A DNA stretch of 64,000 bases. Origin: Pseudonocardia hierapolitana. Its GTDB lineage: Bacteria > Actinomycetota > Actinomycetes > Mycobacteriales > Pseudonocardiaceae. The stretch spans positions 868,001 through 932,000 of the forward strand of contig NZ_VIWU01000001.1 in the NCBI RefSeq assembly GCF_007994075.1. Reading direction: 5' to 3'. Both the position numbers and the translations under genes were made by a program. Of the stretch, positions 43,572 through 52,902 are shown in pieces (positions within the stretch are counted from its first letter, which is position 1; each line of letters opens with the position of its first letter). A model generated the notes under the pieces. That model saw nothing but the letters and a program-made list of their open reading frames with translations, was not told where the DNA came from and searched no databases.

Positions 43572-45811
43572 GTCTCGTCCCCTGCCGTGGTGGTGCGGCC
43601 GAGGGCCGGCGTCCGGGTGTCGGCGACGAAGCGGCGGAGCACGTTCTCGACGATGCGGGATGCCGGGTTGTCGTACCGGTTGTGCGACAGCGCGCCGCTG
43701 AAGGCGATGGAACCGGTGGCGAACACGGCGCCGCCGTTCGCCCGGGGCACGTACACCATGTCGGCGCGCACGAATGGCGAGACCGTTCCGCCCTGCTTGG
43801 AGTCGCTCGTGGTGACCTCCTCCACGACGTGCTGGTAGTCGTCGCCGAAGCCCGCGGCGACGGCGAGCACGGTCGCGTTGACCGGCGTGCCGAGGGCGCG
43901 GTCCGCGCGATCCATCTCGAACCCGCCTGCCGCGCCGAGGACGAGCCCCGCGGTTCCGATCTCCTCGTCGTCGCCGACGCCGTCGAAGATCCAAGCCAGT
44001 TCGGGTGCGCGGCTCTCGGGCGTGCGCCGGTAGGGCCTTGCCGGGCCGAAGCCCTGGGCCGTCATGCCGACGCCGGCTACCCGCTGCGGGGCGCGGCCGC
44101 GGTCGCGCCAGAGCCCGCCGAGCTCACCGGTTGTCGAGTGGTGGTCCTCGCCCGGCTCGTTGCGCCAGGACGCGGTTCCGCGCCTGCCACGGCGCACCTC
44201 GATGAGGTGCGGCCGGCTCGGCGACACGCTGGTGACCCAGTAGAAGCCGTTGGCCCCCATGTACACGAGGCGCCCACCGCGGGCCAGGTAGGCCTCGAGG
44301 GCGTCGAGCATGCGCTCGGTCCAGTACTCGGGGTGGGAGCCTGTGATGACGACGCGGTAGGGGTTCAGCAGGTCGGCGCCCTCGCTGTGGAGGTCGTGGT
44401 CGGTGACGAGGTCGTAGGCGATCTCCTTCTCCTCCAGCCAGTCCACGATGTGCAGGTCTGCGGAGAGCTGGTGGGCGGACCGGGCGACGGGCAGGTGGTA
44501 GGACGGCCGCATGCTGACGATCGGCTTGCGCCAGCTCGAGTACCAGACGCCGGTGCCGTCGGGGTGGCGGTCGTAGAGCCCGGATACGGGCACCGCCATC
44601 GCGTAGTGGTCCTCGGCCTGGAAGTGGGCCGTGATGTCGAACGCGGCGTTCTCGGCGTGCACCTCCGCCGCCGAGTGCTCGTTGGCGTACGCGAGGTAGC
44701 TCATCGTCGGCGCGAGGAACACCACCGGCGACTTCGGTAGCCCGGTCGCCGCTCGCACGAAGAAGGGGATCACGTCCTCGCCGCTCGCGGAGCGCAGCTG
44801 CACGGCGTACACGCCGCTCGGCGTCCCCTCCGGCATCGTGACGGTGAACGACGGCGTCCAGCCGGCGTCCTCCAGATCGTCGGTGTGGAAGTGGAGCGCG
44901 TTGAACTGGTCCGGGGCCCGGAAGAACGCCCCCTCGCTCCCGGTCCACGCGTGGCCGGGCACGCCCGCGGCGGGATGGTGGACCGCGATGGCGTCCGGTC
45001 CACCCGGGACACGACTGCGGATGACGACGCTGTCGGCGTGCGTCACGAAGTCCCAGTCGGCGACGAGCCCCACCGGTGTCCCTCCCGCGCGGGCCGCGAC
45101 GAGCTCCTCCACGCCGAGCGCCCGCCCGTACACCCGCGGGGTGTCGAGCCGGCCGTTATAGGTTCCGCGTGCGCCGCCCTGGTACACGTGCCCGCCGAGG
45201 AGCAGCGGCGGACCGAACGCGGGCGGAGCTGTGATCGTCACGTGCGCGGAGCCCGTGGCCGGGTCATCGGGGAGGGTGGACTGCGGCCACTGGGTCACCC
45301 GGGCGTCCCCCGTCGTGCGGTCCCACGTCGCGGCCACGAACGCCCATTCCCGCGGCCGCAGGTCCGTGGTCGTGGCGACCACCCGCTCCCCGTGCCGCAG
45401 GGAGGCACGTCCGCCGGGTTCGAGGAACAGGCCGAGCCCGGTGCCCTCGTCGGACCAGGCGGTCACGAGTCCTTGCAGGCCGAGATCCGGGCGGGTCGGG
45501 TAGACCCACGCCGTGAACGTGGCGCCGTCACGCAGCGCCTCGGCCGTGACGGGCGGGCCTTGCAGGTAGGACCCGGGCAGGATGGGCTGGTCGGCACCCG
45601 GGTATGTCCCGTCCGCCGGGTTCGGGACCCGCGTGACCCGAACGCCGGGTCCGCCGGGAGCCTGGTCCCCGTGCCGGACCCGCACCACCCGGGCCTCGAA
45701 GGTCGGGTCGCTCGTGCTCACCATGAACGTGACGGGCTCGCCGGGCAGCACGCTCCACGGATCGCAGTAGCCGATCACGGGCTTCGCCGAGAGCCCGGGT
45801 GACGGGCTCAT
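43568..45811 (-). CDS. N,N-dimethylformamidase large-subunit-like protein
   Basis: A 747-residue protein. Residues ~95-240 form a LamG-like jelly roll (LRDGATFTAWVYPTRPDLGL; EWAFVAATWDRTTGDARVTQ). The rest matches the dimethylformamidase beta-subunit family: VVFLAPTMSYLAYANEHSAA, VWYSSWRKPIVSMRPSYHLP, VVITGSHPEYWTERMLDALE and GANGFYWVTSVSP. The characterised enzyme uses a tyrosine-bound iron to hydrolyse DMF and needs a small subunit; no small-subunit gene is seen here. The operon suggests a natural N-substituted amide, possibly sugar-linked, as substrate; that is inference. ATG overlaps the ABC ATPase stop. Confidence 0.82.
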   Translation of the reverse strand: MSPSPGLSAKPVIGYCDPWSVLPGEPVTFMVSTSDPTFEARVVRVRHGDQAPGGPGVRVTRVPNPADGTYPGADQPILPGSYLQGPPVTAEALRDGATFTAWVYPTRPDLGLQGLVTAWSDEGTGLGLFLEPGGRASLRHGERVVATTTDLRPREWAFVAATWDRTTGDARVTQWPQSTLPDDPATGSAHVTITAPPAFGPPLLLGGHVYQGGARGTYNGRLDTPRVYGRALGVEELVAARAGGTPVGLVADWDFVTHADSVVIRSRVPGGPDAIAVHHPAAGVPGHAWTGSEGAFFRAPDQFNALHFHTDDLEDAGWTPSFTVTMPEGTPSGVYAVQLRSASGEDVIPFFVRAATGLPKSPVVFLAPTMSYLAYANEHSAAEVHAENAAFDITAHFQAEDHYAMAVPVSGLYDRHPDGTGVWYSSWRKPIVSMRPSYHLPVARSAHQLSADLHIVDWLEEKEIAYDLVTDHDLHSEGADLLNPYRVVITGSHPEYWTERMLDALEAYLARGGRLVYMGANGFYWVTSVSPSRPHLIEVRRGRRGTASWRNEPGEDHHSTTGELGGLWRDRGRAPQRVAGVGMTAQGFGPARPYRRTPESRAPELAWIFDGVGDDEEIGTAGLVLGAAGGFEMDRADRALGTPVNATVLAVAAGFGDDYQHVVEEVTTSDSKQGGTVSPFVRADMVYVPRANGGAVFATGSIAFSGALSHNRYDNPASRIVENVLRRFVADTRTPALGRTTTAGDET

Positions 45812-46584
45812 CGACGGCTCTCCTCGATCGCGCCGGTGATCAATCCGACGAGGTGCGTGCCGTCGACCCGGCCGTCGAGCGGGACGTCGGCCACCTTCCG
45901 GCCGCGTCGCATCACGGCGACGCGGTCCGCGACCCGCAGGACGTGGTCCATGTTGTGGCTGATGAGGATGACGCCGACGTCGTGCGACTTGAGCCGCTCG
46001 ATGAGGGAGAGCACGAGCTCGGTCTGCTCGACCCCGAGCGCCGCGGTCGGCTCGTCCATCACGACGATGTGGCTACCCCACATCACCGCTCGGCCGATCG
46101 ACACGGACTGGCGCTGCCCGCCGGACAGCGCCGCCGCCTTCGTGGTGAGCGGCGGCAGGGTGACGCCGAGGCGGGCGAAACCGGCAGCGGCCGCGGTGCG
46201 CATGCCCCGCTTGTCGAGCAGGTGCAATGGCCGCCCGGCGGGCCCGCCGCGGTAGAGCTCGCGGCCGAGGTAGACGTTGTCGGCGATGCTGAGCGTCGGG
46301 ATCAGCGCGAGGTTCTGGAACACGGTCTCGATGCCCACCTTGCGCGCCTCGGCCGGGTTCCGGAAGTGGCACTCGCGCCCGTCCACCCGCACGGTTCCGG
46401 TGTCGGGGCGATGGGTGCCGGAGATGACACCCGCGAGCGTGCTCTTGCCTGCGCCGTTGTCACCGATCAGCCCCAGCACCTCCCCGGCGTGCAGCGTGAG
46501 CGACACGTCGCACAGCGCCGTGACCGGGCCGTACCGCTTGCTGACCCGGTCGAGCTGGAGGATCGGTGGCCGGTTTGCGTTCAC
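45808..46584 (-). CDS. Sugar-type ABC transporter ATP-binding protein (single NBD)
   Basis: A 258-residue ATPase with Walker A GDNGAGKST, signature ALSGGQRQS, Walker B IVVMDEPTAALG and switch ILISHNMDHV. Unlike the two other sugar-type ATPases in this window it has one nucleotide-binding domain, as in FrcA-type importers, and must dimerise. GTG overlaps the permease stop by four bases. Confidence 0.92.
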   Translation of the reverse strand: MNANRPPILQLDRVSKRYGPVTALCDVSLTLHAGEVLGLIGDNGAGKSTLAGVISGTHRPDTGTVRVDGRECHFRNPAEARKVGIETVFQNLALIPTLSIADNVYLGRELYRGGPAGRPLHLLDKRGMRTAAAAGFARLGVTLPPLTTKAAALSGGQRQSVSIGRAVMWGSHIVVMDEPTAALGVEQTELVLSLIERLKSHDVGVILISHNMDHVLRVADRVAVMRRGRKVADVPLDGRVDGTHLVGLITGAIEESRR

Positions 46585-47654
46585 GCGACTGCTCCGTTCC
46601 GGCTCGGCGCGGCCTCGGCGGTCGCGGCCGCAACCGGGACCTTCTCCAGCCGCTGGTAGGCGACGTCCATGAGGGCGACGACGAACAGCACACCGCCGAC
46701 CGCGACGTCGACGTAGAACGGGCCCACGTTCAGCAGGACGAGCCCATTGGTGAGGATCCCGACGAACAGCACGCCGAACAGGACGCCCCACAACGATCCG
46801 CGGCCCCCCTGGAACGACACGCCGCCGAGGAGGATCGCGGTCAGGACCTGCACCTCGATCCCGGTGCCGATGGACACGGTCGAGGCGTCGAGCTGCGCCA
46901 CGATGACCAGGCCGGCGAGCCCGGCCATGACGCCGGTGGCGGTGTAGGCCCAGAACGGCAGTCCCCGCACGGCCACTCCCACGGCGCGGGCCGACTCGCG
47001 GTCTGCCCCGGTCGCGGCGAGGTGCCGGCCGACCGGGGTCGAATACCACAGGTAGAGGCCGACGACCAGCACCACGAGGAACAGGCACGCCGGGACCGGC
47101 AGACCGAGGATGTGCCCGTTGCCGAACCAGCCGAGCCCCGGCCCGAAACCGAACCGGGTGACCTTGCCCGTCAAGGCGTCGCCGATACCGCGGGCAGCCG
47201 CGAACCCGGCCAGCGTGACGACGATCGGCGACGCGTTCAACCGGGTCGTGAGGACGCCGTTGAGCAACCCCCAGACGCCTCCGACCAGCAATGCGGTGAC
47301 GGCGGCCGGGAGCGGGCCCAGCCCGTGGTCGACGACGAGGATGCCGAACACCGCCGAGCACAGCCAGGCGACGGCGCCGACGGACAGGTCGATGTAGCCG
47401 GCCAGCAGGAGCATCGCGGCCGGGATGGCGATGAGGCCGACCGGTGCGACCTGGAGCAGCACGACCGTCAGGTTGGAGACCGAGAGGAACTGCCGGCTCG
47501 CCAGTGCGAAGAACAGGCACAGGAGCAGCAGGGCGATCGCCAACCCGCCGCTCTGGTAGGACGCGGCGGTTGTGACGACCTTCCGGAGGCGCTCGCGGTT
47601 CGGCAAGGCTGCGTGGCCGCTCGCGGCGCGGCGGGCGTGCGTGGCGCCGATCAT
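46581..47654 (-). CDS. Sugar-type ABC transporter permease
   Basis: A 357-residue RbsC/FrcC-like permease. GLIAIPAAMLLLAGYIDLSV, ATGADRESARAVGVAVRGLP and TAILLGGVSFQGGRGSLWGV are the family segments. ATG (47652-47654) overlaps the binding-protein TGA, so all three transporter genes are coupled. Confidence 0.92.
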   Translation of the reverse strand: MIGATHARRAASGHAALPNRERLRKVVTTAASYQSGGLAIALLLLCLFFALASRQFLSVSNLTVVLLQVAPVGLIAIPAAMLLLAGYIDLSVGAVAWLCSAVFGILVVDHGLGPLPAAVTALLVGGVWGLLNGVLTTRLNASPIVVTLAGFAAARGIGDALTGKVTRFGFGPGLGWFGNGHILGLPVPACLFLVVLVVGLYLWYSTPVGRHLAATGADRESARAVGVAVRGLPFWAYTATGVMAGLAGLVIVAQLDASTVSIGTGIEVQVLTAILLGGVSFQGGRGSLWGVLFGVLFVGILTNGLVLLNVGPFYVDVAVGGVLFVVALMDVAYQRLEKVPVAAATAEAAPSRNGAVA

Positions 47655-48709
47655 CGGGCCGCCAGGATCGCGTCGTAGGTGTTGACGAACTCCTGAGCTC
47701 GCTGCGGGTTCGACTCGCCGACCAGCTCGTACGGGATGACGACCTCGGTGTCGCCACCGCCCTCGACCGCGTCGACGGTCGCGGCGATCGACGCGCGGCC
47801 GATCGCGACGAGGTCGAGGACCGCGGTCGCGCGGATCACCGACGAGCCGGTTGCGATCTGCTCCAGCACCGGGAGGGTGCCGTCCCAGCCGGCCATGTAC
47901 ATCAGCCGCTTCCGTTCTTCGGACGGGTTGGTCTGCAGGAACGCCTTCTCGGCCCCGACGCAACCGTCGTCCGCCATGCAGAACACCACGTTGATGTCGG
48001 GGTGGGCCTGCAGCATCGACTGGAAGATCGGCAGCGTCTCGTCGGCGAACAGGCCTTCCTGGGTCGCCACGACCTCGATGTCCGGTGCCGCCGCCCGCAG
48101 CGCCTCGACCGCGCCGTCGATGCGGTCCTTGCCGGTCTCCTGGTCGTAGTCGGTGAGCAGCGCGACCTTGGCCCGGCCACCGAGCTGCGCGTTGACCCAT
48201 TCGCCCGCCGCTGCACCCACGAGTTCGCCTCCCTCGCGGTTGGCGAAGATCACCGATCCGTCCGCTCCCGGCACGGACTTCGCGGCGTACGCGAGGAACC
48301 GGACGTCGTTGGTCTTGGCCTTCTGGACGATCGGCGCCATCCCCGCGGTGTCGACCGGTGCGACGATGACGCCCGCGATGCGCTGGGAGATCCAGGTGTT
48401 CAGCTCGTCGACCTGGGCGCCGGCGTCCATGTTCGCCGAACTGGTGAGCAGGTCGTACCCGCGCCGGTCGGCCTCCTCCTGCGCGCCCTGGACCAGCAGC
48501 GGGTAGATCGACGACGACGACGCGGGATGCCCGAACGCGACGGTCTTGCTGTTGCCGTTCGCGACGGTCTCCCCGGTGGAGCAGCCCACGACGAGCGTCG
48601 CGAGCGCGAGGGTCGCGCCGACAACGGCGAGCACGCGATGCGGACGACGCCGCCGCGTCGCCTTCTGGGTAGGCGCCGGGCGAGCGGACGCCTTGTCGGT
48701 AGATGCCAT
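47651..48709 (-). CDS. ABC transporter substrate-binding lipoprotein
   Basis: A 352-residue sugar-type binding protein with a signal peptide ending LVVGC (cysteine near residue 43, after an arginine-rich n-region). Mature part: VAFGHPASSSSIYPLLVQGA, ISQRIAGVIVAPVDTAGMAP, VALLTDYDQETGKDRIDGAV, FCMADDGCVGAEKAFLQ. First gene of the operon. A perfect GTTTG-N7-CAAAC palindrome lies 35 bases upstream. Confidence 0.92.
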   Translation of the reverse strand: MASTDKASARPAPTQKATRRRRPHRVLAVVGATLALATLVVGCSTGETVANGNSKTVAFGHPASSSSIYPLLVQGAQEEADRRGYDLLTSSANMDAGAQVDELNTWISQRIAGVIVAPVDTAGMAPIVQKAKTNDVRFLAYAAKSVPGADGSVIFANREGGELVGAAAGEWVNAQLGGRAKVALLTDYDQETGKDRIDGAVEALRAAAPDIEVVATQEGLFADETLPIFQSMLQAHPDINVVFCMADDGCVGAEKAFLQTNPSEERKRLMYMAGWDGTLPVLEQIATGSSVIRATAVLDLVAIGRASIAATVDAVEGGGDTEVVIPYELVGESNPQRAQEFVNTYDAILAAR

Positions 48710-48743
48710 ATCTCTTCCCTGAGATGCGGTGGACGTGAGCAGC

Positions 48744-48760
48744 GTTTGTCTATAGCAAAC
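48744..48760. promoter_or_regulatory. IclR-type operator before the ABC/amidase/GH88 operon
   Basis: GTTTGTCTATAGCAAAC; with flanking GC the arms are seven bases each. The centre contains TATAGA on the minus strand, which may be the -10 box. The same spacing and arms occur at 52816-52832 upstream of the IclR gene. Confidence 0.65.
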
Positions 48761-48892
48761 GCCGTTTGGAAGCTACTGTGACACGAGTACCAGAAAGGGT
48801 CAACAGCGAGATTCACAAGGGCAGGCCGTGATGGAATCGGAAAAGCGCATGCCTCAGCGCCGGCCGCCGCCGGTTCCGCGAGCGCTTTCGAG

Positions 48893-50137
48893 TCAGGTGA
48901 AGAGCGGGCGGAGGTAGTCGTTGAGGAACGTTCCCTGTGGGTCGATCTCGCGACGGACACGGCGGAACCGGTCCAGTGCCGGGAAAGCCGCTTCGAGGTG
49001 GTCGTCGTCGAACCAGTGGAGTTTTCCCCAGTGCGGGCGGGCGCCGTAGGGGGCGAGCAGGTCACTGACGGCCCGGAGGAACGGTTCGCCGGTGGCCAGG
49101 TCGTCGCAGTGCACGGCGATCACGATGTTGTCCCGCTCGTACTGCGGGGAGAGGTAGGCGGTGTCGCGGGCGACGCAGCGCACCTCGACGGGGTGGATGT
49201 TGTCTGGGAAGCGCGTGTAGAGGAATTCACGCAGCTCCGCCATCGCCTTCTTGCCGTGCTCGAACGGGATCATGTATTCGAGCTCGTGGAACACGTCGGT
49301 CGGGATCTCGGGGTAGATGCGGTAGGGCCGGTCCACGCGGTCGGCCGGCAACTCCTTGAATGCGGCCAGGTCATCGGCGGCGTCGAGGGGCACCTCGTCG
49401 TACCGCTTCACGTAGACGGTGTCGGCGAGGTCGCGGCCGTCGTCCGGCACCCGCATGTTGAAGATGCCGGGCGAGGCGTGCGCGGGATACCAGAAGAACG
49501 AGAAGTGCAAGCGGCGCTCGAACTCCTCGTCCCACCGCTCGTAGAGCTCGTCCAGCGTCCAGTAGCGAATGGCCTCGTGGATGAAGAACGCATCCCGCAC
49601 ATCGAGGTCGATGCTGGTGAAGATGCCCGTCAGGCCCAGCCCGACCTGGGCTGCGGCGAGGCGGTCGTGGTCGGAGTCGTCGATCGTGACGACCTCGCCG
49701 GTACCGGTGACGGCGGTCAGGCCGCGGACGGATCCGGAGAAGCTCTGCAGCCGACGACCCGAGCCGTGGGTGCCGGTGCTGATCGCTCCTGCGAACTGCT
49801 GGGCGTCGATGTCGCCCTGGTTCTTGAGCGCGAGGCCGTGCTCCCACAGCGCTGGACCGATGGCGTTCACCCGGGTGCCCGGAAGCAGCGACACCCGGTG
49901 GGCGGCGCGGTCGACGCCGGTGATGCCGGCCATCCGTCCGAGGTTCACGATGGTGTCCCCGGTCAGACTGAGCGGGGTCGACGAGTGCGACGTGCCCGCC
50001 GCGCGAACCGTCCGCCCCTGCGTGGACGCCGCAGCGACGATGTCCACGACTTCCTCGGGAGTGGTCGGCTCGAACAGCCGGGCGGGGCGGTAGGTGATGT
50101 TGCCGGCCCAGTTTGACCAGGGCTCGGGGGGCTGCAT
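48893..50137 (-). CDS. FAD-linked aldonolactone (gulonolactone-type) oxidase
   Basis: A 414-residue FAD-binding oxidase. The N-terminal FAD domain has VRAAGTSHSSTPLSLTGDTI and GAISTGTHGSGRRLQ; the C-terminal ALO domain ends PHWGKLHWFDDDHLEAAFPA and RREIDPQGTFLNDYL. Such enzymes oxidise sugar lactones or alditols. GAGGAGA precedes the ATG at 50135-50137. It probably oxidises the sugar part released by the GH88 operon, though no direct evidence shows this. Confidence 0.88.
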   Translation of the reverse strand: MQPPEPWSNWAGNITYRPARLFEPTTPEEVVDIVAAASTQGRTVRAAGTSHSSTPLSLTGDTIVNLGRMAGITGVDRAAHRVSLLPGTRVNAIGPALWEHGLALKNQGDIDAQQFAGAISTGTHGSGRRLQSFSGSVRGLTAVTGTGEVVTIDDSDHDRLAAAQVGLGLTGIFTSIDLDVRDAFFIHEAIRYWTLDELYERWDEEFERRLHFSFFWYPAHASPGIFNMRVPDDGRDLADTVYVKRYDEVPLDAADDLAAFKELPADRVDRPYRIYPEIPTDVFHELEYMIPFEHGKKAMAELREFLYTRFPDNIHPVEVRCVARDTAYLSPQYERDNIVIAVHCDDLATGEPFLRAVSDLLAPYGARPHWGKLHWFDDDHLEAAFPALDRFRRVRREIDPQGTFLNDYLRPLFT

Positions 50138-50157
50138 GGAGTCTCCTCTCGAGCCGG

Positions 50158-50637
50158 TCAAGGACGGCGCTGGACGATCAACAGGTGGGAGTCGAAGAGC
50201 ACCGGCTCGTCGCGTTGGTTGCGGGCCGTCGCCTCGACGGTCACGACGCCCCAGGTGTCGTCCCGGACCGTGCACGCCGCCACCCGGATCTCGGCGTGCA
50301 GGGTGTCGCGCACGTACACCGGGCGCAGGTACCGGATCCGGTCGTGGCCGTAGTTCATCGACGACGACATGTAGCGGGTGACCGTGTCGGCGATGAACCC
50401 GTCCACGATGCCCAGCACGAGCACTCCGGGAGCGCACACGCCCTCCAGCAGTGGGTGGGCCCGGCAGTACTCCTCGTCGGTGTGGTTGGGGTGATCGGTG
50501 CCCGTTGCGCCGAGATAGGTGCGGATGTCCGCGTCCGTGATCGTGCGGCCGTGGCTGCGGAAGGCCTGGCCGACCGCGTAGTCCTCGAACCAGAACCGGG
50601 CCGTACCGGCCTGCTCCGGTGTCAGGAGGTCAGACAA
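50158..50637 (-). CDS. MaoC-type hotdog dehydratase
   Basis: A 159-residue hotdog-fold protein. GRTITDADIRTYLGATGTDH holds the MaoC catalytic Asp/His pair region, then CAPGVLVLGIVDGFIADTV and DRIRYLRPVYVRDTLHAEIR. It would hydrate an enoyl-CoA. The best start is a TTG at 50635-50637 overlapping the CoA-transferase stop by eight bases. Co-transcribed with the CoA-transferase. Confidence 0.82.
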   Translation of the reverse strand: MSDLLTPEQAGTARFWFEDYAVGQAFRSHGRTITDADIRTYLGATGTDHPNHTDEEYCRAHPLLEGVCAPGVLVLGIVDGFIADTVTRYMSSSMNYGHDRIRYLRPVYVRDTLHAEIRVAACTVRDDTWGVVTVEATARNQRDEPVLFDSHLLIVQRRP

Positions 50638-51838
50638 CGCGCACGACCCCCTCCCGCGCGAGCGCGTCGATGCGCTCGTCGGTGTATCCCGCTTCGGCGA
50701 GCACTTCTCGCGTGTGCTCGCCGAGCTCCGCTGGTACCTGCCGCACCGCGAAGCTGCCGGTGCCGTACGTGATGGGGTGCTTGACCACCCTGACCTCGCC
50801 GGCCTGCGGATGCGTGAAGCCGGCGACCGGGTCGAGCCACTCGACGATCGGATCCTCGAGTGCCTCCGCGTAGTCGTTGACCGGCGCGCACCAGATCCCG
50901 TGCTCCCGGAGCAGGGCGAGCAGGTCGTCACGGGTGAAGCGGGTGAGCAGCGGCGCCAAGGCATCGGCGATCTCCTGCCGCTGGGAGAAAGCGGTCGTCG
51001 GATCGAGGTACGGCGCGAGCTCGGGCGGGCCGCCGAGCGCCTCGCTGATCCGCGCGATCGGCGACATCGAGAGCGCGATGTAGCCGTCCGACACGGCGTA
51101 GAACCCGTAGGGGGCTTCGTGATAGGCCGTGGCGAGCGTGCGCTCGGGGCGGGCGAGCTTCGCACCGTTCAGGTGCAGCGCGTACGCCTCCGACTGCAGG
51201 TCGAGCGCCGCCTGCACCATGGTCGTCTCCAGTTGCTGGCCCTCCCCCGTCGCCTGCCGGTGGTGGAGCGCGGCGAGGATGCCCATGGCGAGCAGCGCCG
51301 CGGCGTGCTGGTCGACCACCGCCGCACCCGCGGCGATCGGGGCCCCGGCCGGACCGGTCATCGCGGCCAAACCGGTCATCGACTGCAGGATCAGGTCCTG
51401 GCCGGGCAGGTGCCGGTACGGGCTCTCGACCCCGAACCCGGATGCCGAGGCGTAGATGAGGTCCGGCTTGCGCGCCGACAGCGTGGCGTAGTCGAGGCCG
51501 AGCCGCGTCATGACCTCGGGCCGGAAGTTCGACACGACGACGTCGGCGCCGGCGCACAGGTCGAGCGCTGCGGCCCGGCCCGCATCGGACTTCAGGTCGA
51601 TCGCGACGCTGCGCATGTTCCGGTTGCTCATCAGGAAGAAGGCGCTCACGCCGTTCACGAAGGTGCCGGCGCCCGCCCAGTGCCGCTCGTGCGGACCGCG
51701 GGACGGCTCCTCGATCTTGATGACGTCCGCGCCCATGTCGGCCAGGTACTGCACCGCGGCGGGGCCGATCAGGAACGTGGCGAACGCGACGATGCGCACG
51801 CCGTCGAGCAGGCGCAGATCAGCAGGTGGCGGGGGCAT
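50630..51838 (-). CDS. CaiB/BaiF class III CoA-transferase
   Basis: A 402-residue CoA-transferase. LLDGVRIVAFATFLIGPAAV, ADMGADVIKIEEPSRG, VVSNFRPEVMTRLGLDY and AAVVDQHAAALLAMG (with the catalytic aspartate) are present. ATG at 51836-51838. It likely activates an organic acid for the MaoC protein. About 80 bases separate it from the IclR gene. Confidence 0.9.
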   Translation of the reverse strand: MPPPPADLRLLDGVRIVAFATFLIGPAAVQYLADMGADVIKIEEPSRGPHERHWAGAGTFVNGVSAFFLMSNRNMRSVAIDLKSDAGRAAALDLCAGADVVVSNFRPEVMTRLGLDYATLSARKPDLIYASASGFGVESPYRHLPGQDLILQSMTGLAAMTGPAGAPIAAGAAVVDQHAAALLAMGILAALHHRQATGEGQQLETTMVQAALDLQSEAYALHLNGAKLARPERTLATAYHEAPYGFYAVSDGYIALSMSPIARISEALGGPPELAPYLDPTTAFSQRQEIADALAPLLTRFTRDDLLALLREHGIWCAPVNDYAEALEDPIVEWLDPVAGFTHPQAGEVRVVKHPITYGTGSFAVRQVPAELGEHTREVLAEAGYTDERIDALAREGVVRVV

Positions 51839-51917
51839 CTTCGACCTTTCCGAGCATCGGTGGCGCGGCCGTCGAGGTGGTGGCCACGTGGCGGAGGAGC
51901 GGGGCAGAGCAGTTCGC

Positions 51918-52730
51918 TCAGCCGGCGGCGGGAGCGCCCAGCCGGTTCTCGATCTGGCGGGCCGCGGCACGCAGCGGCACGAGGTAGCGGTCCATGTCGT
52001 CGGGGGTGACCCGGCCGGCCGGTCCGGCGACGGTCAACGCGGCGACCGTTCCGCCGGTGAAGTCGCGGACGCCGACCGCGATCGAGCAGAGCCCTCGTTC
52101 CCGTTCCTGCCAGCAGGTGGCGAAGCCCGTGTCGCGGATCTCGGCGAGCTGGTCGGCGATGCGCTGCGGCTCGGTGATGGTCTGCGGGGTGAACGACTCG
52201 AGGGGGTCGGCGAGGTAGCCCTTGATGAACTCGTCGTCGGCGTGGGCCAGCAGCAGCTTGCCCGAGGCGTTGGTGTGCAGCAGCGATCGCATGCCGGTGG
52301 TGGCCTGCATGGTGAACCCGCTGCGCGCATCGCCGCGATCGACGTACTGCACCGTGCGGTCCACGCGGACCCCCAGCAGGATCGACTCGCCGGTCTCGAG
52401 CGCGAGCTCGTCGAGGAACGGACGAGCGGCGCGGGCCACGTCGACGGACTGGGAGACGAGGGTGCCGAGCTCGTGCAGCGCCCACCCGAGTCGGTAGGTC
52501 GCCGAGTGCGCATCGCGCAGCACCAGCCTGCGGGATTCGAGCGTGATCAGCAGGTGGTGCGTCGTCGCCTTGCTCAGCCCGGTCTGCCGGGCCAGTTCGC
52601 TGACACCCAGGCCGTCCGCCGGTCCGGCGGCGATCGCTTCGAGCAGGTCCACCGCGTGGTCGACCGACTGGACACGGCGGGTCGAGCGGGCGTCGCCTTC
52701 GCCTGCCGTCACGTCCACGGTCCCCTTCAT
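51918..52730 (-). CDS. IclR family transcriptional regulator
   Basis: A 270-residue IclR protein: winged helix at residues ~18-80 (LGVSELARQTGLSKATTHHL; LESRRLVLRDAHSATYRLG) and effector domain with LLHTNASGKLLLAHADDEFI and ERGLCSIAVGVRDFTGGTVA. Divergent from the permease gene; GTTTG-N7-CAAAC sites in the intergenic DNA and upstream of the ABC operon are its likely operators. Confidence 0.92.
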   Translation of the reverse strand: MKGTVDVTAGEGDARSTRRVQSVDHAVDLLEAIAAGPADGLGVSELARQTGLSKATTHHLLITLESRRLVLRDAHSATYRLGWALHELGTLVSQSVDVARAARPFLDELALETGESILLGVRVDRTVQYVDRGDARSGFTMQATTGMRSLLHTNASGKLLLAHADDEFIKGYLADPLESFTPQTITEPQRIADQLAEIRDTGFATCWQERERGLCSIAVGVRDFTGGTVAALTVAGPAGRVTPDDMDRYLVPLRAAARQIENRLGAPAAG

Positions 52731-52749
52731 CCCTTACCAACTCCTGCCG

Positions 52750-52766
52750 GGTTGCTTGTGCCAAAC
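52750..52766. promoter_or_regulatory. Weaker IclR-type operator
   Basis: GGTTGCTTGTGCCAAAC, one arm base off the GTTTG-N7-CAAAC pattern, 20 bases before the IclR start. Confidence 0.4.
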
Positions 52767-52815
52767 GGTGGTTGCAGGGAAGTCTGGCTCCCCGGCGCCG
52801 GCCCGTCAAGGCCGT

Positions 52816-52832
52816 GTTTGCCATACGCAAAC
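52816..52832. promoter_or_regulatory. IclR-type operator between IclR and permease genes
   Basis: GTTTGCCATACGCAAAC, same arms and spacing as 48744-48760. A looser copy, GGTTGCCCTTCGCGAAC, follows at 52836-52852 and overlaps the permease -35. Confidence 0.65.
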
Positions 52833-52837
52833 GCGGG

Positions 52838-52866
52838 TTGCCCTTCGCGAACGCCTTCTCTAGGCT
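52838..52866 (+). promoter_or_regulatory. Permease gene promoter
   Basis: TTGCCC (52838-52843) and TAGGCT (52861-52866) with a 17-base spacer; leader of about 30 bases with a GGGGG ribosome site. Confidence 0.5.
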
Positions 52867-52902
52867 CTGCGCATCCTCGACACAGCAAGGGGGCTGTCCA
52901 CC

